Below, one piece after another: positions 1 through 11,914 of a stretch of 64,000 bases of DNA (position 1 is its first letter; each line of letters begins with the position of its first letter). This stretch comes from Eunapius fragilis (lineage: Eukaryota; Porifera; Demospongiae; Spongillida; Spongillidae). The stretch spans positions 4,770,512 through 4,834,511 of the forward strand of contig OY811975.1 of assembly GCA_963681505.1 (NCBI GenBank). Reading direction: 5' to 3'. The position numbers and the translations under genes were made by a program. The notes under the pieces were generated by a model, which was given only the letters and a program-made list of their open reading frames with translations, did no database searches and had not been told where the DNA came from.

Positions 1-849
1 AGTTACCAAGAGGGTATGACATTGGGAGAAGCTTGCCAGCTTTTATAGTGTGGTACATGGGACTCTGATGTAAGGTCTGGGTACCTTGTGAACTTGTGTA
101 ACTCAACCCTTAACACTTGACAGGTACAATAAATCATTCCATTGTGTTTTCCTGGTGAATGAGTATAGTTACCAAGAGGGTATGACATTGGGAGAAGCTT
201 GCCAGCTTTTATAGTGTGGTACATGGGACTCTGATGTAAGGTCTGGGTACCTTGTGAACTTGTGTAACTCAACCCTTAACACTTGACAGGTACAATGAAT
301 CATTTCAAAGTGTTGTCCTGGTGAATGAGTATAGTTACCAAGAGGGTATGACATTGGGAGAAGCTTGCCAGCTTTTATAGTGTGGTACATGGGACTCTGA
401 TGTAAGGTCTGGGTACCTTGTGAACTTGTGTAACTCAACCCTTAACACTTGACAGGTACAATAAATCATTCCAATGTGTTGTCCTGGTGAATGAGTATAG
501 TTACCAAGAGGGTATGACATTGGGAGAAGCTTGCCAGCTTTTATAGTGTGGTACATGGGACTCTGATGTAAGGTCTGGGTACCTTGTGAACTTGTGTAAC
601 TCAACCCTTAACACTTGACAGGTACAATGAATCATTTCAAAGTGTTGTCCAGGTGAATGAGTATAGTTACCAAGAGGGTATGACATTGGGAGAAGCTTGC
701 CAGCTTTTATAGTGTGGTACATGGGACTCTGATGTAAGGTCTGGGTACCTTGTGAACTTGTGTAACTCAACCCTTAACACTTGACAGGTACAATAAATCA
801 TTCCAATGTGTTGTCCAGGTGAATGAGTATAGTTACCAAGAGGGTATGA
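1..849. repeat. 166-bp tandem satellite, five full units plus a partial one
   Basis: Units begin at 3, 169, 335, 501 and 667 with a strict 166-bp period, and a partial sixth begins at 833. The array runs off the left edge. Most of each unit is identical between copies. The variable segment alternates: units 1, 3 and 5 carry AATAAATCATTCCA while units 2 and 4 carry AATGAATCATTTCAAAG, so the true repeat is a 332-bp dimer. Because 166 is not a multiple of three, the 89-residue reading frames in it shift every unit and are not a protein. Confidence 0.97.
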
Positions 850-2871
850 GATGGGACCATAGTCTAGAATACACTCTTTAAGGTGTGCATGAAGATGCAT
901 GTTTGGAGTGCATGCCATTTTTCCATATAAATTTTCAAAGCATCTACAAAAATCCAGAAGTTTTGAATCTGCTTCAGAAATTTCATCAGCAGTGATTGAA
1001 GATTGTGACAGAATCAGAGAGGCTTGAACAAATTTTGTCCAGCAATTATAATGTATGTCTGGTAGTAAACCATGAAGTGCAAATAGTGAATACACATTAG
1101 TCCAATTGCGCCATTGATCTGCAGTCAGTTCACTACATTTGGAAAAAATTTTATATGGAATTCTCCCTATTCCAAATGGAACAATCATGCCGTCAATTTT
1201 CGATTGGATCAGCTCAAATTCAAAATTTCCTAAAATACCGAAATCTTTCCAAATTGAAACCATGTGCTTAGCAGTTCCTAGATACTTATTGTGCATAGCA
1301 TCTATCACGTGCTGAGTGATAATGTTAAAATAGGGAAGGCGTAAAAGCTCACTGTACTTAACTCCACTCTGTTTTACAGCAGCATCCATTTGGGTTGGAG
1401 TTAATGAAGACTGTACACATTTTACTGCATTCAAATGCTGACTCATATCTCTGTGTTGCCATTGATCCCTTTCAAACCCAGAGTAGTCATTCTTTTCTCC
1501 AAATGCAAGACATGGGAACTTTTTAAGACATTTAGAGCACCCCATAGTGGCTGAATGCCCACTAAAGCCACATATCTTTCTGGTAGCTGGTAAATCACAA
1601 GAAACACCTAGCAATGCCCCACGAATCACCACTTCATTAGATGAAGGCAGTCTTACAGTAATTCCTTTCCACAGTTTCAACAAGTCATCTACTAATGGTT
1701 GGAGGTAGGAATTCATGTTGCATGGTTCCCTAGGGCCAGGAATGCAGCCTACTATAATGATGTTTTCAATTTTGTAACGCTCAGCTCTAGGCAAATTTAA
1801 AATGATTAGGTAAATTACCCCAACACTATATTGTACATGGTCATATGGTTGAAACCAATCGACGTTGAGCATGAAGCCCAAATTGTACGGCAAATCAAGG
1901 AAAGGTCGCCCATCAACGAACATAAAACGTTTCCACATTGCTCCATCATATACATCAATATATTTACCCATACTGCTATTTGATTTCCACTTAGCACATT
2001 TTTGCAGCATACCTCTTCTCAAACACAACGTCTTCAGGCTATCCAGAAGATTATTATAGATATATGTTTTGCGTGGTACTAATTTCATAGTTTCACAAAT
2101 CTTTACTGTTTTATAAACTGGCGTTTCACATGGTTTACGTCGACTTAAATGTGGATGCTTTGGAAATGCTATGCATGTACAATTGCATGGCAGTAACAGA
2201 TTTTCAGCATTACCACACAGTGAGTCGCATTTAGGGCACATTATGTACTGTTCGAATGTTTTCAAAGTCAATGTCTTTCTCATTTCATATAAAGTAGACG
2301 GAAAACTGTCAGTCACATTTCTTATTTCCTCCTTATTTTGAACTATTGAAGACAGTAATGTTAATAGCGTGCTTAACCATAATAACAGCAACTGCATTCC
2401 TCTATCAGGAATCCGAAATTTTAGTTGAAAGTAATTCAAGAACAAGCTCATTGTGTAAGCGTATGGTGCTTTCTTTATTGCAGCGTCACGACTCTCGTTA
2501 CAACTTTCAACATTTCTTAAGCTTTCGTTCCCGTTCATTTCATCGTCAGAATCTGAAAGCACTTCTACTTGAAAATCACTGTCCAATTCTTCTTCCTCGC
2601 TGCTAACAGCGGCGTCACTATCATAAACTAATTCAGTTTCGTTGTCAATCTCAAAACCATCTACTGTATTTATACCATGCAAATTTTCGGACGGTGCTAA
2701 CCTTGATAACGAAATTGTTGCTGAGGTTGTAGGATCATGTAGAGCTTCTGAAGGTGGAGCAATGAATTCAGTGACTGTACATCCATTGCGCTGCGAATGT
2801 CGATAAAACACAGAGCGAGATAGTTCTTGCTTGCATTTCCAGCACTTATATCGCTTCCTGGGCCGATCCAT
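841..2871 (-). CDS. tnp2/CACTA (EnSpm)-type transposase, C-terminally truncated
   Basis: About 677 codons are open. I chose the ATG at 2871 (MDRPRKRYKCWKC) because a zinc motif follows at once (C10, C13, H25, C31); an upstream in-frame ATG at 2928 is possible. An acidic linker follows. The core then resembles Transposase_21/tnp2: VDWFQPYDH near residue 337 (candidate first catalytic Asp), IVGCIPGPREP, then GFSGHSATMGCSKC near 435-448 with its Cys pair, and VIDAMHNKYLG near 520-536, matching the DxMH block. Such enzymes cut and join CACTA-type DNA transposons. The frame is uninterrupted, but after HLKECILDYGP, where family members continue, it runs straight into the 166-bp satellite, so the last part is missing. 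Loss of activity is inferred. Confidence 0.82.
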
Positions 2872-3016
2872 GCTCTTTGAGTGGTGACAATAACGAGATG
2901 TATAGCTCTCCAGGGACCTCTCATTCAATTTGCATAAACACTTATAAGGGCATGCGCAGTGATTTTACGCATCGCGCGCGCAATCTGCAGCTGCATTTAC
3001 TATCAGCCGTTCGAAA
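2872..3016. promoter_or_regulatory. short head-to-head intergenic region, possible bidirectional promoter
   Basis: Only 145 bp separate the transposase ATG (minus strand) from the ATG of the spliced plus-strand gene. The segment contains a CG-rich alternating stretch (ATCGCGCGCGCAA) and no open frame shared by both genes. A shared promoter is inferred from position only. Confidence 0.35.
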
Positions 3017-4522
3017 ATGAGCAGAGGATCGCACCATGGCCAGCAGCGATTTGATGAATATACATCGAGAAGGTTTTTGTTTCCGTCTCCCATTCGAAAT
3101 GAGGGATCTGTTGAATGTGCATCCGGCTCTGAGATTGGTAATGCTTCATCATTTTATGGGTCCACGCCCAGCGGCAGATTGCGCTATAGTATGTGGCTCA
3201 TTGAAAAATGAGTAGCTTTAATTGTTTCTATGCAACAGGAAGTTCTGCATCAGGTCCGTGCTACGAGTCAGATTTACCGATGTCTGACGAGACAAGTTCG
3301 CCTACCCACTCAGGCTTCTTGCCCCAAGGTAAATACATCTCGCCGCCTTGGGTGCTTTATGATAGTTTTGTGTACACATGCACACTCAGCGTTGCAAGAA
3401 GGGGAGCAGGCAGAGTCGCAACTCTCCTTTAGTCATGCCAACGGTAACTTCACAAGAAGTGAACGAGGTTCGCTCTGCATGCATTATTGCTTTCGGGTTT
3501 TGAATTTCATATCATTTTGTAGCTCAACAGCGAACATCGTCTACTTCTGGCTTGTGGCGAGACCTGAAAACCCTAGTGGCATGCGAGATTGCAAAAATGG
3601 ACGAAAAATTCTCTGTTGTGTTCGACAAGCTGTCCGCAGTTGAGGCCAGGATCGAAAGGCTTGAGGCGGGCCTACAACCACCACAAACATCAAAGCCTGG
3701 GACTTCAGCGGAGTTCCCACAGAAGAGAAAACGCCGTACGCAGCTTTCTCTACAGGTGTGTACTGATAATGTTTAATGTTATCCAACTTTGTATATATAA
3801 TTTATTGGCATCAAATTATGTAGAGCGGTGTCCATAAACTGCTGAAGTCCTTTGATGAGGACTCACAACTGAGGACTGAAGAATCGTAAGTTGAAACCAG
3901 TTAACGCAGGATATACTACATGTTGATACTACATGTTGAAATTTATTATATAGCATAGAGAGTGCTCACAATTTGGCGATTGTAAGGAAAGTGCAAGAAG
4001 AGTTTAACCAGTTCCCGCCTCTGGAAGTGAAAGGTAAGTATATTTTAGCCTACATTGCATAATCGCTATAAAGCATGATACATGAATACTCACGCTCTAT
4101 ACATGCAGCTGTACTTTGCACCTACCGGAAATCAATGAAGCGTGCTCTCACGGAGGAGAGGCAGAAGAAAGTCAGCAGAAGAGCACGCCAGCAAAGGGTA
4201 AGTAGTCAATAACCTCAGTTGGCTTGCATTGATTGCAGTTTACATCAAGCTTTGGGAACGACGGTCGAAAGTTGTCAGAGCTGACGAAGAGGCTGCGTGG
4301 AAAACACTCTGTCCCGCAGCAATGTCAGAAGAGGAGTGCGAGGAAGATGGCAGAATCTCTAGAAAAAGACCAAGCTGGAGATCTGATAAATTGAACGAAT
4401 GGATGAACGAGCTTGATGCTAGAGGCAATGAAAAGTGGAAAATGGCAAGAAAAGAGAGGAATCTTGGCACCCCCCTGGAACGTCCAGCTCCCAGCTGTGT
4501 GCAGCCATGGATGCTTAAATAA
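3017..4522 (+). CDS. seven-exon gene, coiled-coil protein with conserved C-terminal WRSDKLN module; probable transposon partner
   Basis: Exons read as 3017-3137, 3239-3328, 3523-3755, 3824-3885, 3954-4033, 4109-4197 and 4250-4522. All junctions are GT-AG, the phases agree, and the product is about 316 aa. The middle part has a predicted coiled coil (IAKMDEKFSVVFDKLSAVEA and on). Exon 6 is basic (KKVSRRARQQR). The last exon has an acidic MSEEECEEDGR stretch, WRSDKLNEWMNELDAR and a Pro-rich end, PLERPAPSCVQPWMLK. I know this tail pattern from uncharacterised metazoan proteins and cannot name a function. The last acceptor was placed at 4249 because only that choice keeps the conserved frame. Head-to-head placement suggests it is the second gene of the same transposon; a host gene beside an insertion is the alternative. 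Confidence 0.7.
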
Positions 4523-4951
4523 TAACTCTGCGTGCATTTTAAATTGTATACATGTGATTAATTAATTTATGTAACTCCTAGTATGTCAATTTCGTGACCG
4601 GGGAGGAGCGGTTTCGAACACGATAACGTTTACAAAGTCGTGAACAAACGAGGAATACTATATGGTTAAACGGAAATATTCAAGATTATGCATGACGTAA
4701 GCATATCAGAACACCTTGTTATACTCCTGTTATACGATAGTTATCCATGCTTATTTTCCACCTGTTATCCAACGGTATAGCGTATATCGGTCTCCTTCCA
4801 CCCTGTTATCCACCTGTGTATACATATTGTTTACAAGAGTGTAAAACACGCGTAAACTAAACGAATACACTCGTTTTACGCAGTCGGATAACAACCCTTT
4901 TAGCACAGTGTTTGGGGGGGCTTATTGGAAAAGGGGGAGGGGCAGGTTTTT
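4523..4951. other. intergenic, no gene seen
   Basis: It is AT-rich with several GTTATCC and GTTTAC motifs (4690-4870). No open frame with coding character and no clear terminal repeat was found. Confidence 0.5.
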
Positions 4952-5492
4952 AAACACGCGGTTTATGACAGACGCGGGGAAATCTTGATTATAATTCCCT
5001 CCTAGTGGTTTGTATGATTATTCTTGCAGTATTTCCTATTTAAAACTCAGTACGTGTTTGCGACTTGCCCTATGGAGTTTTATACAGGCTCGCATTGTCG
5101 GACAATTCCACAAACATGCTGTGCCAGGTGCCCTTTGGCAATTCCTGGTCGATCGCACTACTTATACCACTGTATTGGTTTAATATGTGTATAAAATTGT
5201 TTCTTATAACATTCGCTTTTGCATCCATTTATTTAAAAGTATAGGCTATAGTGTATATCGGAACTGTATACCTTGAATGCTGAGGCACATCGTTAATGAG
5301 CTGGCTTTTAAAGGTTACAATATGTCAATTGTGTATGCCTGCTGATTCTTTACTTTTCCAATTTCATCTATAATGATTGGAGTATTATTAAGCATGTTTA
5401 GCTTAGAAAAAAATCTATAGGAGGGAATTATGAATATTATAAATATTCCCCAAAATTTTCCCGCATCTGTCGTACACCGCGTGTTAAAATGA
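4952..5492. mobile_element. inverted-repeat element, about 0.54 kb
   Basis: The sequence at 4952-5013 (AAACACGCGGTTTATGACAG through ATTCCCTCCTAG) returns as its reverse complement at 5415-5492 with small indels. The roughly 60-bp arms flank about 400 bp with no gene. It looks like a non-autonomous element. No target duplication was identified. Confidence 0.6.
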
Positions 5493-5546
5493 TTTATTCA
5501 CAACTATCAATGCAAATTGCCTAATTTCCTGCTATGAATAATATTA

Positions 5547-5617
5547 TCGAGGGGGGGGGGGGGGTGGGGGGTGGGTTTAAACCCCCCCTACCCCACCCCA
5601 CCCCCACCTCCCCGATA
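5547..5617. repeat. G-run/C-run palindrome
   Basis: A run of 16 Gs followed by further G-rich sequence faces a C-rich complement around a central GTTTAAAC. It can fold as a hairpin, and the G strand can form quadruplexes. Confidence 0.8.
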
Positions 5618-5688
5618 TATGCATGATGAAATTAATTAACGCATATATAGAAATGCATGCATGCATTTATAATTCCGCCACTTTGCAG

Positions 5689-5898
5689 TTCAGCCAGATT
5701 CACAGAGGCCGTATGGCTGGGGAGCAAACCAGTATTTCTCCGCACAACTGACAAGTATATGAACGTATACGGTCGTACGTGGGTTTGCAACCTAAGCCAC
5801 ACCGCGGCCGCCTCTGCCGAGCCTAAGCATGCTAATGCTAAGGGATCAAATCAAGAGATGGATCGTTGTCGATGCGCTACTGATGAAATTAAGACATC
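5689..5898 (+). CDS. internal exon of an unrecognised gene
   Basis: There is an acceptor (CTTTGCAG) at 5681-5688 and a donor GTAAGTAC at 5899, with 210 open bases between (SARFTEAVWLGSKPVFLRTT onward, ending DRCRCATDEIKTS). The composition looks coding, but I do not recognise a family. It may belong with the exon at 7543-7845 on the same strand, though the minisatellite between them makes that uncertain. Confidence 0.4.
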
Positions 5899-6162
5899 GT
5901 AAGTACGCGATTTTACCGTTATTAGTGGTTTATTCTAATTACACATGATAATTATAACCACTTCCCATTTCACTGTGGAATTTCCCATTTCCTTTTTTTC
6001 TGTACATTTAGGGGTATAAATTCTTTTTTATTCAAATGCATTTCACTGTAGATTTTCCCATTTAATTATTCTGAAATGTTTCATATACATTGCATTCATG
6101 TTACATATATACATGTATATATAGCCAACACGTATGTTTACACGGACGTTTTACACAGTTAT

Positions 6163-6366
6163 TTAGCTCTGTAGTCCATACTCAAAACTGGTACAATGTT
6201 CATCCTCCCTCTCCTCTTCATCCTCTTCTACACTTTTCCATTCGGAATCATTTGCATCCTCATCTGCAGGCTTAGCTGATTTCATTTTCTTTTCCATTGA
6301 CGTTTTAATGTTGTTCGCTTCATGACATACAATAATGGCATTTCGCTTGCATTCAAGTGCCGTCAA
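6163..6366 (-). CDS. possible exon with acidic tract
   Basis: An open minus-strand segment encodes MTALECKRNAIIVCHEANN, a Lys-rich stretch, then DSEWKSVEEDEEEREDE. A CTCAG acceptor-like site precedes it. Codon content is coding-like, but no family is recognised and no donor is certain. It could be a stranded exon of a lost transposon gene. Confidence 0.3.
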   Translation of the reverse strand: MTALECKRNAIIVCHEANNIKTSMEKKMKSAKPADEDANDSEWKSVEEDEEEREDEHCTSFEYGLQS

Positions 6367-6429
6367 AGCAGAATCTGAGAAATTACCGCACGTTTATGCG
6401 TAGGAGAGAAATATAAGGTATACTTAATA

Positions 6430-7500
6430 CTTTGAAATTTCAAAACTGCATATATGACACTATGAAGTTTTTGAACGGTATCTACCACTTAGAATATACA
6501 GTGAACACAACACTTCGAAATTTCATTAAGTATGCCATAAAATTTGGATTTAATTTCTAGAAAGAGTATGCTTTCAGAAAAGGTATATTTATGCTTGTGA
6601 TTTAATTTCAGAAAGAGATTGACTAGCATTTTGAAATTTCAAAAAGGTATGCCATACACTTTGAATTTCTATAAAGAGCATGCTTAATGCATTGAAATTT
6701 CAAAAAATGTATGCATGCTTGTGATTTCGTGCTTTTAAATTTCAGATTGGGGTTGACTAGCATTTTGAAATTTCAAAACGAAGAATAAAACTTTGAAATT
6801 TCAGAAAGGGTTTGCCTTACAGATTATTATTTCATAAGGGTATGCCAGAGTTTGTAACACTTTGAAATTTAAAAATGAAACTTTCTAACTATAGAAAATG
6901 AACTTTCAGGAAAGTATGCCTAACACTTTGAATTTTCATAAAGGGTATGCCTAACATTTTGAACTTTCAGACAGGGTATGCCAAACACTTTGAATCAGTT
7001 TTCAGAATAGGTATGTTTTTAACTTCGAAGTACTTTAAAATTTCATGAAATTTCAAAGTTATCTGAAATGGGCGCTTTGAAATTTCAATTCAACCAAATG
7101 GGTGCCTTGAAAGAAAAGATTAATCGAGACAAGATTTATGAATAGGCGCTTTGAAATTTCAAGATCATTTGAAATGGGTGCTTTGAAATTTTAAGATCAA
7201 TTGAGACTAGGTGCTTTAAAATTTCGTGACATTTCTAGATTATCTGAAATGGGTGCTTGAAATTTCAAGATTATCTGAAGTGGGTGCTTTGAAATTTCAA
7301 GATCATTTGAAATGGGTGGTTTGAAATTTCAAGATCAATTGAGACTAGGTGCTTTAAATTTTTACGATTATCTGAAATGGGCGCTTTGAAATTTCAAGAT
7401 TATCTGAAGTGGGTGCTTTGAAATTTCAAGATTATCTGAAATAGTTGCTTTAATATGTCAAGATTATCAGAAATGGGTGCTTTGAAATTTCAAGATATTA
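6430..7500. repeat. degenerate minisatellite, AAATTTC core, period about 32 bp
   Basis: The motif TTTGAAATTTCAAGATTATC followed by TGAAATGGGTGC recurs across about 1 kb. Units are clearest at 7040-7500 and increasingly diverged toward 6430. The core GAAATTTC is itself palindromic. The array ends about 40 bp before the exon at 7543. Confidence 0.9.
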
Positions 7501-7542
7501 AAATAGTTTTTATTGGTGTCTAGCATTATATTTGTCTCCTAG

Positions 7543-7845
7543 GGAAATGAACTGGCTGAAGTTGAAAAGGAGCAATTTGTTGCCTTGGGTCTTAGTGAGT
7601 TTAAAGATGAATTGCCACAAATTGGCAGGGTTCTGATGATAGAAGATGAGATCACTGTTGAGTGGTGGGTAGGAACTTACAGTGGCACATGGAATCCTTG
7701 GACAGTAAAGTCGGTTGAGCAGACTGCAGTCATACACAGAAATTGTATTGTTCTTAGAAATATAACATTATCTAAGTCCAACAGGCTAGCCAAACATATT
7801 GTAGAAAGATTAAAGAGTATTTATGAGAATTTTGAGTTTATGTAG
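7543..7845 (+). CDS. last exon of an unrecognised gene with a W-W-G-Y-W C-terminal domain
   Basis: The acceptor TTTGTCTCCTAG ends at 7542, and 100 codons follow to a TAG at 7843. The protein reads GNELAEVEKEQFVALGLSEF, then IGRVLMIEDEITVEWWVGTY, SGTWNPW, an Ile/Val-rich strand set, and ends RLAKHIVERLKSIYENFEFM. The spacing EWWxGxYxxxWxPW plus a final helix resembles a small beta-barrel-like tail that I have seen on transposon-linked metazoan proteins; I cannot name it. The upstream exons are not resolved across the minisatellite. It could be a gene remnant. The open frame and splice site favour real coding origin. Confidence 0.5.
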   Translation, partial: GNELAEVEKEQFVALGLSEFKDELPQIGRVLMIEDEITVEWWVGTYSGTWNPWTVKSVEQTAVIHRNCIVLRNITLSKSNRLAKHIVERLKSIYENFEFM

Positions 7846-8114
7846 GCCACATGTATTTATATGCTATTTACATGTTCTGTTGTATGAAACTTTGATCAAT
7901 TTTATTTAACTGTGTGACACATTTTGAACAAACAGGATTTATCATATACATAATGTTGCTCATTTTGAAGATGTGTTGATAAGTATAGTATAATCTATCA
8001 AATGGTTCTTAATCATTTGTAGAAAAATGACGTGGCTTGCAAATATAGACAAGCGTTCCAAACATCTTCTGAAGAAATTAGTTCATCTTCGTTATGTGAT
8101 ATAGTTGTATATGT

Positions 8115-8397
8115 ACAAGTAAATAAAAACATTCTCTACGAGAAAGTTGGTGGGATATAGGATTTGATTATGACATTGGTGGTGTAAAAAGCAAGGAAAC
8201 AAGGTCTTATCAGAAGGGAAAATGTCATAGTCCTATATTTAGCACATTTCTAGGGCATGTGTTGTTTGTGTGCTAAATATAGGACTATGACATTTTCCCT
8301 TCTGATAAGACCTTGTTTCCTTGCTTTTTACACCACCAATGTCATAATCAAATCCTATATCCCACCAACTTTCTCGTAGAGAATGTTTTTGTTTTCT
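8115..8397. mobile_element. foldback MITE family FB-1, copy 1
   Basis: Two arms of about 115-130 bp are near-perfect reverse complements around a 25-bp loop (CATTTCTAGGGCATGTG). The outer end reads ACAAGTAAATAAAAACA. The right end lacks part of the terminal ATTTACTTGT found in copies 2-4. There is no coding capacity. Related copies lie at 11915-12183, 24483-24677 and 58575-58768. Confidence 0.92.
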
Positions 8398-8439
8398 TAA
8401 TTTTTTTTCATACCCATTTATACACATGCCGTTTATCTT

Positions 8440-8880
8440 TAGATACCGTAATTAAATTATACAAGACATAGGAGGCTGATAGTCGATTGTTTATCAAAGA
8501 ATTATATTATATAAAAGCGAGTCCTCCAGCCGATTCTGAAGCTATTGGTGAAATTTTCATCGCTTAGAAATGTTCCTGTCCTGAGTTATGCGTTGCCAAG
8601 AAGAAGGAGAAGAAGAAGAATAAGAAGACGACCCGCCCCTTGTTCCGAGACTGGGTACGAGGACGAGCAGTACACTCTTGTTCTCAACAACCACGCGGTT
8701 CAGCGACATGAAACAAAAACGAAACTACTCATTTTTGACTTCTAGATCGATTGCTAAAACAAGCTACACGATCCGATCGTCGGGAGTGTTGTTACAGACG
8801 GGTTGCGTTTTTTTAATGACTTCATAGTCGGGGTCAAATCCTATATGGAAGTTTCTAACGAAACTTCCGATACAAGGTAA
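8440..8880 (+). pseudogene. Arg-rich gene-start fragment, possibly PIF/Harbinger-like, copy 1
   Basis: The segment is about 95 percent identical to 12365-12765 and more distantly related to 27640-27970. It includes a TATATAAAA-like box (8505), an Arg-rich start RRRRRRIRRRPAPCSE and a downstream GTTACAGACGGG region. In a neighbouring frame the text recalls the Arg-rich, Trp-containing N-terminus of Harbinger nucleases, but frames are broken, so this is a weak guess. The reading MVKFSSLRNVPVLSYALPRR ends after 66 codons. Confidence 0.4.
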
Positions 8881-8944
8881 TATATGAAAGAAAGTTCAAG
8901 ATTTATTACATTTCTTGATTAAAATGACCATTTCTTACTCAATA

Positions 8945-9370
8945 TAAGAAATGGGAAATTCCACACTGAAATGGGAAGTGGTTTTATTCTAATGGAGGGG
9001 GGCTCAAGCCCCCCCCCCCCCCCCCCCCCCCCCCCCGTTGTCTATGGCCTTGCTGTTGGAGTACCAGTTCTTTCCTGAAATGTTTTAACAGGTACATGGA
9101 AGCGTTAACGAATATGAAGATACGCTTGTCTAAATACGGGGCTTTTTCTTTCGGTGGGGGGGGGAATATATCCTCTACGGTACATGTCGCACGTCAGCCG
9201 ACTAATTTTTAGCGGGATTTGAAGCGAAAAGTGTGAAAGCTTCTGGGGCGGATGGGGGAGCGCTGGCGAGAGGGCCTCGGCGGCTAGACGAGAGTGCCGG
9301 GTGGAAGAGCCATCCAGTAGTGAATGTGGGGGACCCCCTGCAAACCCCCCCCCCCCCCCCCCCCCCCCAG
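8945..9370. other. gap with homopolymer runs and an inverted-repeat end
   Basis: Positions 8949-8984 are the reverse complement of 5957-5991 (AACCACTTCCCATTTC). A run of about 27 Cs lies at 9010-9036 and another of about 23 at 9346-9368. No gene is seen except the tentative exon that follows. Confidence 0.6.
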
Positions 9371-9476
9371 TTGAACTTTTCCGCCGCCTATGCTCAGTGT
9401 TTCTCTTCTATAACGAACAAAATTCGTCAAGCGATCGAAATGCGTGGATTCAGCTATCTTCACCATACTCGCCACG
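9371..9476 (+). CDS. tentative exon
   Basis: The C-run ending in CAG at 9370 could serve as acceptor, and GTAAGTAC at 9477 is a strong donor. The open text is LNFSAAYAQCFSSITNKIRQ then AIEMRGFSYLHHTRHG. No family is recognised and no partner exon was found. Confidence 0.25.
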
Positions 9477-9618
9477 GTAAGTACTACCAGTACCGATACG
9501 CGCGCACATCATGTAGTCTTTTGTAGAAATCGTGTCCCTGTCGATTCGGTCAAACTTTAACTCTCTCCCCTAGCGATTTTCATTTCATCTGCATGGCTAG
9601 CACACACACCCATGAACC

Positions 9619-10499
<881 letters not shown>

Positions 10500-11490
10500 A
10501 AGTGAAGGGTATGTGTGAAGGGGGAGGGGTGGGTGTGGAGGGGGAGGGGGTGAGGAGGGGGAGAGTGGGTGTGGAGGGGAGGGGTGGGTATGGAAGGGGA
10601 GGTGTGGGTGTGGAGGGGAGGGGTGGGGGTGGGAGGAGGGGTGGGTGTGGAGAGGGGTGCGTGTGGAGGGGAGGGTGTGGAGAGGGAGTAGTGGTGTGGA
10701 GGGGAGGGAGAGTGGGTGTGGAGGGGAGGGGCAGGTGTGGAGGGGGAGAGGCAGGTGTGGTTATGGAGGGATGGGTGAGTGTGAAGGGGAGGGGTGGGCT
10801 TGGAGGGGAGGAATGGGCTTGGATGGGGCGGGGTGGGTGTGGAGGGGAGGGGTGGGTGTGGAGGGGAGGGGTGGGTGTGGAGGGGAGGGGTGGGTGTGGA
10901 GGGGAGGGGTGGGTGTGGAGGGGAGGGGTGGGTGTGGAGGGGAGGGGTGGGTGTGGAGGGGAGGGGTGGGTGTGGAGGGGAGGGGTGGGTGTGGAGGGGA
11001 GGGGTGGGTGTGGAGGGGAGGGGTGGGTGTGGAGGGGAGGGGTGGGTGTGGAGGGGAGGGGTGGGTGTGGAGGGGAGGGGTGGGTGTGGAGGGGAGGGGT
11101 GGGTGTGGAGGGGAGGGGTGGGTGTGGAGGGGAGGGGTGGGTGTGGAGGGGAGGGGTGGGTGTGGAGGGGAGGGGTGGGTGTGGAGGGGAGGGGTGGGTG
11201 TGGAGGGGAGGGGTGGGTGTGGAGGGGAGGGGTGGGTGTGGAGGGGAGGGGTGGGTGTGGAGGGGAGGGGTGGGTGTGGAGGGGAGGGGTGGGTGTGGAG
11301 GGGAGGGGTGGGTGTGGAGGGGAGGGGTGGGTGTGGAGGGGAGGGGTGGGTGTGGAGGGGAGGGGTGGGTGTGGAGGGGAGGGGTGGGTGTGGAGGGGAG
11401 GGGTGGGTGTGGAGGGGAGGGGTGGGTGTGGAGGGGAGGGGTGGGTGTGGAGGGGAGGGGTGGGTGTGGAGGGGGAGGGGCAGTTGAGGG
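10500..11490. repeat. 20-bp G-rich minisatellite, copy A
   Basis: The unit is GTGTGGAGGGGAGGGGTGGG. From about 10829 to 11471 there are roughly 32 perfect head-to-tail copies; 10500-10828 and the last 20 bp are degenerate. It is purine-rich with regularly spaced G-runs, so quadruplex formation is likely. Repetitive frames on both strands (up to 364 aa) are by-products. A second, degenerate array lies at 53095-53895. Confidence 0.97.
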
Positions 11491-11914
11491 GGAGGGGCAG
11501 GTGGGATTCTTTGGCCAAGTTCTCATCGTGCAAAATAGTTTTACAGTGTGACGGGTGCACTGCACCGATTATTCGGGTTTCAACTAGCGATCAAGTGGTA
11601 GTTTCATGAATTTAGATACCATGCTTTTGTGGGGGAGTTTCATCGTTGTACTCGTACCATAGGCTTTATTTATATATTTTTATGAGTAGTACTAAAGTTG
11701 AAAAGTGTCGCTATGTGAAGGTTTTTTCTGAACTTAAACTCTATCTGTGCTCGAGGTCAAAACCATCCATGATCAGTACCCTGATCCACATCTGACTGTG
11801 ACTGCCCCTATCTTCCTGTGTAAATGGTCATCTCAGTTCTCTTCAGTTACTTACATCCCACATGCCAATGCTTTCAGTGTCACTCCCATGGGTTATTACC
11901 TCACATATACGTTT
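11491..11914. repeat. paralogous flank A1 of the segmental duplication
   Basis: The sequence matches 53896-54441 closely (for example TTCGGGTTTCAACTAGCGAT and TGCTCGAGGTCAAAACCATC), except that 54108-54275 has no counterpart here. The match ends at 11914 where a foldback element begins. The paralogue continues without a break. Confidence 0.93.

Noticed and set aside
3-770. Repeated 89-codon frames in the 166-bp satellite
   Set aside because: The period is not a multiple of three, so each frame ends within two units; identity reflects DNA repetition only.
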